Assembly: GCA_006538405.1 (NCBI GenBank)
Contig: BJKQ01000008.1
Location: 2,046,001-2,110,000, forward strand
Direction: 5' to 3'
DNA length: 64,000 nucleotides
DNA from: Hansfordia pulvinata
Taxonomy: Eukaryota > Ascomycota > Sordariomycetes > Xylariales
Below the pieces are notes generated by a model. It searched no databases. It saw only the letters and a program-made list of their open reading frames with translations, and had not been told where the DNA came from. This document shows, piece after piece, positions 11,778 to 23,800 of the stretch; the first letter of the stretch is position 1; the number at the start of each line of letters is the position of its first letter. Made by a program: the position numbers and the translations under genes.

Positions 11778-14060
11778 TGGGGGGCCGATCCCAGCCGCCA
11801 ACAGCCCAGACAAAGTGCTCAACTCAGCCCCCATTAATTGGAGGCTATGTAATCAACTGTACCATCTACTGTATCCCTCCTACTTCTATACCACACCGGC
11901 CCTTTCTCCCCCCGGGGCCGGACCCTCTTCTTCTTACCACCTGAGCGACAGCTTGCTTGCGCAAACTTCCAATGTACATGTAACCACCTCCCTGGTGATC
12001 ATAGAACGGCCATTAGACGGCAAGGGCGCGGAGGCAGATGTTGAAAAAGGCCTTGTGGCCAACTTGCCACTTGCTTGTATAAATAGCGTTGTGTCATAAC
12101 AAGACAGCGGCGCTCTGCAGCAGAGAACGTCTCAGCCCCCTTCCCACTCAATTTCCCAACTCATCAGCCCCAGGTGTGGCGAGTCCAGGCCCGTCAGCAT
12201 CTTGTGCCTACTGTATGTCGACGAAGAGGATGCCCGTGAAGGCCGACGCAATTGCTGGGCCACTGCCAGCGATCTTTCTCACCTGGCGCCCGTTCAGCCG
12301 CCATCCATCGGCGGGGGAGGCCAGGAAAGCCCCCGCTGGAGGTGGGGTCGCTCGCCACCTTAATGCCCTGGACGAATCTGACTGTGACGCCACCAGCGAA
12401 TCTAGGAGCGAACCTGGTCTTGGTGGATGCTCGTTGCCGGATATGTCACAAGGCCCGCCGAGGGTCATACCCGTACAAATGTCTGTCCAATCATCTGCTC
12501 GTGTCCGGAGCATGCTCCTCCGGTCCCGACGGCGTGGGTCGGCGGCGTCCGAACCCCCTGAACCCCGCCGTCTCTGAATCTTTGATGGGAACAAAGCCCT
12601 TTTCGGAACTTCACCTAGTACGAAATCATCCAGCCTCGCGCGGGGCGAAACGGCGCTCGCCCATATCAATCAGTAGCTCAAGAACTCAAGAGGGCAGAGA
12701 TTGGAGCCAAACTAAGCGGGAAGGGCAGTCTTGTATTTCGAGTGGCGGCCGCCTCGTCAGCTGTACACCATTACACCACTGTGGCGGGAGGCTCTTAGCA
12801 ATTTACAGCGCTTCTCTGGGGGTGCCTCCTCACAGCTGAGCCGCAGCACGAAGTCTGGACTGCCGGACAGCGCCTAAACATGGTCCGGTGGCGAATTCGA
12901 CGAGGCTGAAGCACCTCAGCTTCTACCAGCTATGGAGGCAAACTTGTGCCAAGTGCCAATACGTTTGGGGGCAAACAAAGGGCAGGATCGGGCTTGGACC
13001 CCCCCCCCCCCTCTAATCACCACGGTCGTAACTCAGAAAAACTTCGATTAAAGCCTACACTTGGGCACGTTTAAAACGAAAGTTCTCCTAATGACAGGGG
13101 CCCCCTCTGCATGTACCGGATCCTTTGGCACAAACAATGCCTTGGGTCACGGTGCCTCCGGGGGGCTGATGAGCGGACATAGCGCAGGGGTAGTGAGGCA
13201 AACGCCCTGCTGACTGACTGACTGACTGACTGACTGACTAGCCCTATCCAACCCGCCATCACGGTTCTGGGCCTGATGTCTTGCCACCCGCGGGGCAGGT
13301 CTGTCACTCACTCGTGTCCCAAATTGTTGACCTCATCTTTCCGCTGGCGGCGCCCCCAGGGCTTTGAAACCCCAGAACGGGCATCCCGCTCTGCTCCCGA
13401 ACGAACAAAGCAGACTGCGCGTTAACTACGTGGCGAAAAGACATGGTTGGCAGGTTAGCCACTTTCAGGGGGGGCCATGGGTCAGCGGTGACTGGTAAAC
13501 GGGGTTCGCGAGGGCTTCCCCCCCCAAACTCCTCTCTCGTCTTCTTCTTTACCAGCTTCGCCCTAGACCGGCTCCTTCCTCGACTGGAGTGACGCGGGCC
13601 CTCGCCCACCTGCCTGGCACCCATGGCCTCGAAGTTTGCCCAGCCCGGCAACGCCACTGGAAAGTTGCCAGTTGAAGTTGAGAATAGATGTTTTTTGTCC
13701 TGGGCCCCCCAAAATGGGAACTCGAGCGAGACTTCTGGTCCCAAGTCTCGTCAAGCAAGGGGTCTGGGCTCAAAATAGCACAGAGCGGTTACAACTTACA
13801 AGGACTAGTGGTCGATGTCTGATAGCTCATTGTTTTCTTCCGCAAAGAAAAGGGGAACATCCCCCCAGAGAGAAAAATAAATACCAAGTGCCTTCCCGTT
13901 TGCTATGAGTTTGTGGGACAACAAGCCATTCGCGATTTTATAACTGAGAGCTTCCATTTCATTAAGCAAGAGAAGAAACGAACAGTACCTGAAGATATCC
14001 GGACGGCTTCACTAGGCCTCACATACATTGTCGTATATCGTTGACCGCCGCTGGCCCAAG
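11778..14060. other. Intergenic region
   Basis: 3' flank of the helicase and 5' flank of the secreted-protein gene. No coding exon recognised. It contains a (TGAC)n array at 13211-13239 and an oligo-C run near 13000-13011. Confidence 0.5.
13211..13239. repeat. (TGAC)7 tetranucleotide repeat
   Basis: About seven uninterrupted TGAC units in non-coding sequence. Confidence 0.85.
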
Positions 14061-15100
14061 ATGAAGCTGCTTCAGGTCTTGATCCAAGGGCTGCTGGTGA
14101 CGCAGAGCGCTGCCGCGGTCGTCTCGCGGAGCGTGATGCGCAACGCCGGGTCGACCCGGAAGAGGATGGAGACCCTTAAGGTGAGCTCTCTCTCTCTCTC
14201 TCTCTCTTTCTCTTTCTCTTTAGTCAAAACCGACAGTCAACATTTGAGCACTGCTCCGAGCTGACGCGAGCCCAGCCCGACGAGAGGCCCCTGCTCGTCA
14301 GCAGGGGCGTCTACGAGCAGTTTGAGGACAAGGACGTCAAGGTGCTTGAGGATCTGGGGGCCGAGTACGCCGGCAACTTTGTCATCACGTCCAGGAAGGA
14401 GAGGATCGGGCTGCCAGCCGGGTCGAAGGTGCAGCACAACATCTTCATCTTCAGCGACAAGACCAACTCCAAGGAAGCCGTCAGGTACCTCCTACAGCAC
14501 CGGTTCAACTTCATCTTCGACCTGCTCATCCCCAAGGTCGACAAGATCTCGGTACAGTACGGCCCGGAGAACCGCCCGGTGATGCAGGCCAAGTCGCGGG
14601 ACGACGTCAAGTGGTCCAAGCCCGAGGACATTGTCATCGAGCACAGCGACAGCACCGACACCGCCGCCTTCATGGCCAATGTGGAGACCAAGGACGTCCA
14701 GATGAAGACCATCGTGTCCAACTACCCGGGGCTCGGCTGGGTCAGGGACCACGTGGACGAGGTGGTGGACCAGTTCGCGGAGCTCGAGGAGCAAGGGTTC
14801 TACTTCCTGGGCTACTCCAAGGAGAGGCTCTTCTACTTCAGTCTGGGCCCGGACAAGAAGATCAAGTCGGCCAAGCCCACCTGGACGGAGCGCCTCCAGG
14901 GGTACATCTCCAGCGTCGTGGACGGCAGCCAGAGGGAGTGGGACGAGCGCTGCCTGAAGGTCTTCGACCTGGTCAAGAAGACGGCCCCGCTGCTCGGTCC
15001 CAGGCGCTACCAGTGGGCGTTCGACGACGTCAACGCGCCCGAGGAGCTGCGGGGGCTGCCCCTGCCCGAGGGTCACAAGTTCGGCGATTCGCTGTACTAG
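14061..15100 (+). CDS. Secreted protein of unknown function
   Basis: Two exons (14061-14180 and 14237-15100) give 327 residues. The 56-nt intron starts GTGAGC, is filled with a CT microsatellite and ends ACAG. Among the possible acceptors only the one at 14236 keeps the frame, because the TAG at 14223 leads into a stop. The ATG at 14061 begins a good signal peptide (MKLLQVLIQGLLVTQSAAAV). The mature part is charged and globular, with segments such as LVSRGVYEQFEDKDVKVLED, FNFIFDLLIPKVDKISVQYG and RRYQWAFDDVNAPEELRGLP. Few cysteines and no transmembrane segment are evident. I do not recognise the family and assign no function. The reading frame is intact. It stands alone, with more than 2 kb of gene-free DNA on either side. 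Confidence 0.8.
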
Positions 15101-15883
15101 GAGACGCTTTACGGCCTGTCCTGCAGGCTATGAGAAAACGTCTGGTTTTCGTGGAAAAGAAGAAGGGGACGGGTTACTGTCACAACCGAAATAAGATAAA
15201 AGGTATACGGCGATGAGCTCTGTAAGATGAAGATAGGTAGCAGACCGGCTCCAAAGGCGCGGGGATGTACCTCAAAAGTGCTTTACTAGATAGACCCTTT
15301 GCTTCAAGGAGCGGTGCGCAGGTTCAAGATAATATATGATAGATGTATGCATAGAGTCTAGAGAATCATAACGCGAGGGGCAACTATGGCCTCCCTGCTA
15401 ATTTTCCTGTCTGCCTCACACGCAGCAGCCAAGCACACGATACGCGCGCGCGTTCACGAGTCCCCCCTCCCCCCCCCTCCCCTCGCTCTCTCTCCTTTTC
15501 TTCCCCCCTTTCTGCAGCACCACAACTTCCTGCAGTCCCGCAGAAGTTCCCAGGCGTGATTCGTGTGTTGCCTTGTAAGGCGAACGGTTACGAGTAGGGT
15601 TCGCCCATTGGCTGGCCTCGAAAGATAAAAAAAAAAGGGGGGGAAGGGGCAAAGTCCGCTCAGCGAGAGCCGACGGGACGAGAGCGGCCACACCACAAGC
15701 AGGATGAAAAGAGAGGGAGATGGGGGGTGGCTGCCAGCAAATTTGAGACGCGCAAGAGAGAAAAAGAGAAAGAGAGAGAGAGAAATAAAAAGGAAATGGC
15801 AGGATCTCTAATGTCTCAGCTAAATCTCATTCTGCGAGCACGTCGAAAGCGGGCCACAATGCCCCCCCTTCCCCCCCACCTTA

Positions 15884-15918
<35 letters not shown>

Positions 15919-17883
15919 TCCCGCCGGGCGCCAAATGGCATGTACGCGCGTCTGCAACCGGCCCATGTCTTGGACATCAGAGACACGACGACCAACACCC
16001 AAGCGGGCGGTCTAATGAACTTCCCGGTGATGGGAGGATACGAACGAGCTGGACATGGGCAGTGGATTGCCGAGCACGGCGACAGAGAGAGAGAGAGAGA
16101 GAGAGAGATAACAAGTCAGGCTTTTTGAGTCAAATCGCCGTGTCACGATCGGAGACGAGACATCGCTGTGTCTGCTTGCTTGCCTGATTGTTTGTTGGTC
16201 TGCTGTCTTTCTATCTATTTCCAAGACGATACACAGATTGCGTGATGACCGGGCTCTGCTGGCGGGGGCGAAGCTGTCATTTTACAACTTGGGCTCGATG
16301 ACATCAATGCTATCCGGCCTCGCGGGGTCTCTCCTCTGCAATACAACATGTGATTACCTACAAGTCCGCGCAGTGCTGTACGATTTCCTGTGCCTACGAA
16401 GTCCCCAGACGATGACGTCAGGACCCCGCGGGCGCATCCAAAGTCGCCGTGAAGCCAAGTTGTGAGCGCGTAACCCCCAACACTCAGAAGCATAATTGTG
16501 CTGGGTAGCACCATGTTCAGTCTTACATCATACTGCAGGTCCCCTCTCGTTCGTGGAGAACTGGGGCCTGTTCGGAACGTGCGTATTTGGCAACACATAC
16601 CTGGTACCTACTTGCCTGCGAGAAGTTGAGCCGTTGCCCGGGATACGCGAAGGGCAGCTGGGTTAGACTCTGCGTCGGCCGTCTTTCTCATGCAAGCCCC
16701 GCGCTCTCAGCTGTCGCCTGAATGAACCAAAGGACACGAGGGCAATGAGCTCGAGGAATCGACTGGCCGCCGGTGTAGGAGAGAGGCGCCTGATGCTGAC
16801 TGAAGACATCGTACTCTCGAAGCCACACCGTCGCGTGTTGTACTGCAATCGGAGTAAACACAATGACGCAACTCGTCGTGATCCCAGGGCCGGCTTGCCT
16901 ATTGCCCTCGTCCCTGCCAAGCGTCTCTTCCCTTTCTGGGCGGCTTTCCATCGTCGCTATCTCTCTTGTCAGCTGGTTGTAATTCAAGCGGTGGGGTGAG
17001 GGCGGGTCTTGTGTCTCTGGGCTGCTTCTCCAACCCCCGTGCCATCTGTCTCGGGTACCCATGTTTTCTCCGCCTGTGTCACCCCGAGACCTCCGTCGGC
17101 CCGCCCTGAAATCATGGAAGCTGGGTCGTCTGCTGCTTGTTGCTCGCATGCAAGCTGTTGCGCAACATCAAAAGTCAATGGCCGCGTTGCCGTCCTCTCC
17201 TTGGGACCCGCAGGGTACGCGTAGACCAACTGCTCAGTCGTAATGCTGCCATCTACGACTGGCCAGAAGAGGAACCCCGGTATTCTCGAGACGACAGCTG
17301 AACCTCGTAGGGCTATTTTAGTGCGCCGACGGTTGAGTGATGGAGGCATGGCCAACCACCATGAACGCATTCCCTTGGGCAGCCCCTGCCTCCTCGATTC
17401 ATCTGAAATCCGTTCCCAGTCGCATTGACGCGCGACGATCTCTTGCGCAGTTGCGCGATCTTCTTGTTGTCACAATTAGACATCCATCCACGACAGTCAC
17501 CACTCCCTCGAGACCAGCTAACCTAATCATTGGCAGTACTTGTCGCTCTTCCTGCCCTTTTCCCACTCAGCTTGAGGCCGAGGTCCTAAGATTATGTATA
17601 CCGCCCGCTTAGAGTACAAAGTAATGACTACACGTCTAAGGCGTACGTGTAGATATGTAGCTGTTGATGTAAATGGCTGATTGGGCGTGCTTTGCCGCAC
17701 GGTCTACCTCCTCTTCCCCATTAGCCAAGCCTGGCCCTGATCCGAGTATGCCGATATTCTATGTACCAAATGCTTTTCATGTGACCAATGGGTCATTAAA
17801 AACGTCTCCGAACGCCAATGCTCCCTATGCTGAATAATGGATGCCGATTTCTTTGGAGGCCTCTTGTCGCACTGCGTGCCCGC
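15101..17883. other. Intergenic region
   Basis: No gene recognised. Simple repeats include (CT)n at about 15889-15915 and (GA)n at about 16085-16108, which are inversely complementary to each other, plus an AG-rich stretch near 15760-15785. The right end is the 3' flank of the ThrE-like gene. Confidence 0.5.
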
Positions 17884-20806
17884 TCAAAGTGACCAAAGGC
17901 CGCTGCGCCTCTTCCCTAGAGGATAGATAGCCAGGGCCGACAAGAACAGCCCAACTGTTATCCCGATCGCGATTTGGATCATGCTCGCGGCTACGTTGAA
18001 GACCTGGGAAACCATGTTAGTATGTGGGAGTGGTGGCATGATCGGGTCGTCGACTTACAACCGCGTTGTAGGCAGGGTCTTGTGACGACTATTTCAGGTT
18101 AGCGCAAGAAAGATGAAGAACTTGACATGCTAGAAGTGGCCGCAGTGGTCTGCGTTTCCGGGGGCTTTGTGGGAGAGGGCCAGTATCGGTGGATACTGTG
18201 GAGGGTTTATGACGTGGTGATTTTGTACTCGTAGTGACAGGGCCACGGAGAGAAGTGCCTAGAAGTGATGGTCCCGTAGGATGTGCGTGTGTGAAGTGCA
18301 ATCGATTTCCATAGTTTTCAAACTTACTGTTCCACCATCGTTGATGAGGGATGTGGCGGTTTGGAGACCGCTAGAAATAGCGCCGCTGGATGCCAGACTG
18401 CCAGGCACCTGGACATACACAGCAGGCAAGAGGACAGCCGCTGCAACGCCATGTCGAAGTCTGCTGTAAAGATTGGCAAGAACGCCAATGGTGAAGGCCC
18501 CGAAGGTGTATGCGATCGGAGCGCTGGCCTTAAATTTTTTGTTGGCGTAGAAGTTGACGATGTAACCGATCAGGGCGATGGATATCATGACCGGCATCTG
18601 CTTCCATTTGGCCTGAACTGTAAAGGTTGTGAAGAAGACGTAGAGGGGAACAAAGAGAAAGTTCCAGTAAGGATTGAGAGGCGCCGAGCATTCTGCCGCG
18701 GTCGTGGCGTTAGGATCAATGGCCCCGTAGAGTGCGGTTCCGACGGTGATTCCGTAGCCCAGGAAGAGAGAGTAAATGATGGCGTAGACCATGCGGATGG
18801 AGCCGGGAACAATGGCTTTCGACTGCAACTCCAGAGCTGAGGACAGAACCATCCATCCAGGAAGAATCATGGCGATGGAGCTTTGCGCAAGAGCCGAGAA
18901 ACAGAATACCCTGCCCCGTCGATGCTGGCAATGGCGCGCGAGAGGAACGTCATGAGGATGGCGGCGCTGACCTCGAAGACGGTGCTGTAGGTTTTCGACA
19001 AAGGGGCAATGATGAGTTGCAAAATGCCAAGGAAGGTGCCGAGAACGAAAATGACGGGCATGTCGATAGGCCTGGCGTTGAAAAAGGTCGACACAGCTGT
19101 GCTAGCAAGCCCGTACATCAACACGCACAACCAGACGGAATACTGATCCTTGGCAGAGATGATCTCGTCCAGACGGACGAGAGCGTCGTCCAAGGTGATC
19201 ACATCGTGGAGAACCTCCTTGTAGATGGCATGGATATCCTTGAGCTTCCCCAGGTTGACTCCCTGCTGCGTGCGGACGATTTTGACCTCGGTGGTGTGTG
19301 TCAAGACGTCGTCGAAGCTGATGATCATGCATCCAGGGATGTACAAAAACTGGCAGTCGATTTCGAGGACCTTTGCGGTTGTGGCCAGGTACTCTTCCAG
19401 ACGATGGGTTGGGGCGCCAAACAGCATCAGGGCGCGGCACATGCGGATGATGTACTTTTGGCGCTGAAGAATGTTGGCGACGTGAATCTTGATTTTGGCG
19501 TCGCCAGATTGAGCCCCCATCATCGACAAGATGCGACCACTGGCGGTCTTCTTGTGGCCCTTGTGGTGCTTCTTGCGCTTTTCTACTCCTGGCTGCCCTT
19601 TCTCGGCAGGGTTAGCGAGCTTGGTAGAAGCGCCAACCAGTCGAGAAAGCGTTTCCTGAGAGCGCGTGTCCTGCTCGTACCACTTGCGGCGCGTGGGAGT
19701 GGTGGTGCCAGAGGATCCGGGCAAAGACTTTTCGTCCTTCCTGCGATGGTGGTGATGATGATGGTGATCGTCCCAGATCATGGGGTTCCTGTAAGTCTGG
19801 AGGATCTGGTAGAAGATACCGCCGCGTGGCGGCGTGTCCTGGGATGAGGAGGAGCCATCGGCAGGCAAGCCTCCGGTGAAGGCTGTGGATATTCCGCCGG
19901 CTGTATGGATGGGCAAGTCAGTGTTTGCTCGGCGCGGAGTCGGTAGGAAGCAACGGCTGGGTTTCGACGGAGTCATCTTTGATCAAGAAAGAGAACCAGG
20001 CAATGAACCAGGGGAGACATTAGAGTTTTAAGAGAGAACATTAGGGTGTGGAAGTGGAAAGGGACTAGTGCCGACGGGAGTTCCAAAGCTTGGTTAAGGT
20101 TGACGGGGACATTGAAGTAAGGAGGAAAATATGCGTCGTCAAGAGTGCCGGAGATGGGGGTACTTACCCGGCGGCCCATACGGGTTGCCCATTTGCAGGC
20201 GGTGCGCTCGGAGGAGCCTGTCGGCCTCGGCAGCGTATGCAGCCTGGGCGTCACTTTCGGTCTCGTTGGCAATCTGTGCGTAGCCACCGTGTTCATTGTA
20301 GCTGGTTTCCGTCACAGCTTCCGATTCGAAAGATGATCGTCCAGTCGAGCCTGCAAACTCATCACCCTCGCCGTCTGAGGTGTCCTGGGCGAGTGCCTGC
20401 GCACGTTTCGCCGCCTCAGTCGCCGACTTGACCTTCTCGGGGCTCTGAGGCTCCTCGGGTATGTCGCTCGAGGTTGAGTTGTATGAGTACGGATTCCTCG
20501 ACAAAGCTGGTCTTGGCTTCTGCAAACCACTGGGTGACGTCGACCCTGCACCACTGCCGGCCGATCTTGCCAGTGGCGCAGGAGGCTCCTGAACAGCTGC
20601 GGCGCTGTTAAACCGGACCCTGGGCTTGTCTTTGGCACCGCTGGGGCTTGCCGGAGACTGGGGAGAGACATTTCCAGAGGTAGCGGGCGGCGTGCCAGGG
20701 TTGGGGGCGTCGGCGGCTGACGACGACTCGTGGGAGTGGACTGGCGCCAGGGCGCGGAGCTCGTGTGCAGCAGGCCCGGGCTCGGGGGAGGAGGAGGTGG
20801 CTCCAT
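17884..20806 (-). CDS. ThrE/Prm10-type multipass membrane protein (two apparent frameshifts)
   Basis: Four exons: 20806-20168, 19900-18328, 18088-18059 and 18003-17884, about 787 residues after two one-base corrections. The intron at 20167-19901 has GTAAGT, a CTGAC branch and CATACAG. The last small exons give a conserved-looking end (GITVGLFLSALAIYPLGKRR). Residues 1 to about 330 are Pro/Ser-rich and disordered, with a seven-His run. Next comes the soluble ThrE domain (RMCRALMLFGAPTHRLEEYL), then about ten hydrophobic segments. Relatives are yeast PRM10 and bacterial threonine exporters (DUF1212/DUF3815 families); the fungal substrate is unknown. Frame changes: near 20783-20788, where one more C joins MEPPPPPP to EPGPAAHELR, and near 18906-18917, where one more G joins ASIDGAG to VFCFSALAQSS. 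Both sit in G/C runs. The start at 20806 depends on the first correction. Confidence 0.85.
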
Positions 20807-23800
20807 TGCAGAGGGACGTTGATCGACGAGGGCCTGTGGTTGCTGTCTCCGCCGAGCTGGATCAGTGCCTTGAAGTGGTCGCAATGTCTGAGACGCGCCC
20901 ACTCGGCAGTCAGACAGGACGGGAGACTGTTATGTAGGAGGAGAGTAACGGAACGTGGGAGTGCGACTCTGTGATATTGGCTGGCGCGGCAGTGGTATAC
21001 TGATCTTCAGGAATTAGAGGTTGACTTTGACGGGATTGCAGCTTGGCCACCACTCCTGCCGATCGGTAAACCGTCAAGTAAAACAGTCCACTTTTGTGAC
21101 TAGATAGGTGGGTATAGAGGTGGGTATTGGCTTCGTATGTACGGAGCACGCAGTGCGTGTCGTGTATCCGCACAAGTACTTGGCAAGGCAGCAAATTCTT
21201 TCTGGGACGCTGCTGTGCCGTGCGCGAGGTTGTTGTGCTGGTCGTGGCTGATGACGGCTCGTCGATGAGTCGTTGATTACGGCGAGGAGGAGGCCGCCGC
21301 TCTTCGTTGGGAAATAGGCCGCGATGACGCACGGGGACAGTGTTCGAGCGTGCTCGATACGCAACTGTTGCCTCAGACGTCGGCGCTGGCGGCGGGGCTG
21401 AATAATATCAGACCAGCAAACGCCCTCGAAAGGGGTCGCGATAGGTGAGGCGCGGGTGAGGCGTAGGCGATGAGGCTTGCTAGTCAGAATTGCTCAAGGA
21501 GAGACGCCGCGAGCATTCCAAGCTTGACAGCCGGCGGGCAATGCCTGATGAGACACAATCAAAGCGAGTGGGTGGTCAAGCAGCGATACAGGCACCGCCT
21601 AAAAATAGATGGAGCCGCCCGGCGCTGGACTGCGCAGGCGAAGCACCACGAAAGAAAATTTCAGGTGGGAAAGACCCAGCAAAGGCTGTTTCGCCACTCT
21701 GAGCGAACGGCAACGCAATTTGTCAGTCCGCGATGCCGGTCGGTTGCAAACGAGCGAGCGCGCCGTCGGCTGGTACGCTGGGCACAAAGAGTGGCTTGTT
21801 AGACTGGGTCCCGGGGGAGGGGGCACAATTGTCGATACGACAGAACAAGACAGGGCAAGACAAGATAGGGCGTGATGGATGACAGCAAGTGGGCAGCCGG
21901 GAGGAGACACGAGGCTCGACGCGTAACGGCCTGGGCACAGCAGGGCGAGTTGTGCACGATGCACGTAACACGGAGAGGGCAGTGTCTGCGCGTCAGGGTT
22001 GTGCGCTGTTGTGCATAACCAGAAGAAGGCTCTGGAAGTATGGCTCTGAGAGGGAGGAGGGGTTGGATGGAACAAAGAGGCGGCAACGCTGAGCTGGCTG
22101 GACACGGACGCAGGCGCAAACGTTACGCTGCTGGATCTGAGACGGAGAACAGACAGGCAGATTGGCCTAAAAAGCAGCAGGCGAGGGCCGTGTGAGTGTC
22201 ACGAGCGACCCGCTTGAGGCTTGGGAATCCGAAAATCTGGAGATCTGAGTGTCTGGGGACCCTGCGCAGTGATTTGCGGGCGGCCGTAACAAGGCTGGAA
22301 AGGCAGTGCAACGAGAGGCGTGAGGTTATGGATGCCGTGGGTTCCGAGTTCATGCGGGCATGAGCTGGGAGATCAGCACGACAGCGCGGCGAGGGTAGAT
22401 ATTATATCCGGATTCCACCACCCTCGCCTCCCCTGCCGTGTGCAACTTGGCTCTGTGCCACTCGTGCTGCCGAGGAGGCGGGCTGCCCGCCCGATGCTGG
22501 CGGCGGTGTCCGACGCTGGTGCTGGGTCGCGTGTTGGTGCTGGTGCCGCTGCTGTAGCTTGGTGCTGCTGCTGTAGCTTGGTGCTTCCTGGTTCTGGGTC
22601 GTCGTCTCGTACGGCAGGCCAGCTACTCCACAAGGAGTCATCTCGCCATCGACCAGCCGCCATGGCCTTCATCTCGCAGGTCGCGAGCGCATCGTGGTCG
22701 CCTGCATGCCGAGGGGCGAGAGCCCCGTCGAGTCCCCGGTTCAGGCACAGGAAGCCGGGGCAGAAGGGCCGGGCCTTGGCCTAATTGGTGACTGTCAAGC
22801 GCCCAACGGCAGCGCGGGCTGGTCCAGACGGTCGAGCAGGCCATGTGAAGGATGTGCTGGTTGCTTGGGCCCAGGTCGAGCTCGGTGCACCTGGAGGGTC
22901 TCGTGGTCCACAAGGCGGCGTTTGGTCTCCATCGACTTACGTGGAGTTACGTAAAACTCTGTTCCGTTGTCGCACGCAATACGAGACAAAGGAGACCTGC
23001 TCCGTACGGAGCACGTCGGTCGCGCGAGAGGGACAGGCGACATCCCGGAGGGTCCTGGTTGTGACGGGTTGGAGGTGGTGCTGGTGCCTGTGGAGGTTTC
23101 CGACGTGGTCGTGGGGTGGGTGAGTGGTAAGCTGAAGAGGTGCGGACTTATTAGGGTTGGCGATGCTGCTCTGTAAGGCGGATGGGTGTGCCGGCACATC
23201 TGCAGAACAAGTACCCTCGTACCGGGCACTCACGAACTGTGCTTTCCATGACAGGCGCCTTCCCCTTCCCGCGTCAGGCACTGGGAAGGCGCGGGGCACG
23301 GCGCATCGCCCAGCGCGAGTCGTGCCAGATCCTAGCGGGAAGGGAGGCAGTCCAAGGCGGCCCAGGTCGCGCTATCCGTATACGGCTGTTACCAATCGTG
23401 CCAGCTGTGCGCCTTGTGATAGGCCCAGATCCAGCGCCGGTACCCTTGGCCCTGCGACTTAGCGTTTCGGCAGTGCGGCGGGTAGCTCTCCTTACTGGCC
23501 GCGGGTAGAGCTACCTGGCTGGCACGCACAGATCTGGAAGTGAGATGTACTCACTACGCCAGCACTCGAAGCTGCAACTGCTAGTGGCCCATCTGGTCCC
23601 GAGGCAGATCCGGGCTCGGCTGCCCCTTGGTTAGCGCGGATCAGGCCTGGCGGGACTCACAATGACACCCGCGTGCCTGAAAACTTTAGGTGCGAGCCCT
23701 CTCATCAACCCAGCGAATCGGCGCGTCCTGCAGCCCTGAGGGCGTGCGGTCCCGTGGTCCCGCGATGCCGTCCCCGTGGGCTGCTTCGCGCCCTGCAGCG

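Noticed and set aside
20312..20902. Separate 196-codon gene upstream of the ThrE-like gene
   Set aside because: Its frame begins with a non-ATG codon and only its MEPPPPPP segment belongs to a protein; adding one C joins it to the real ThrE N-terminus.
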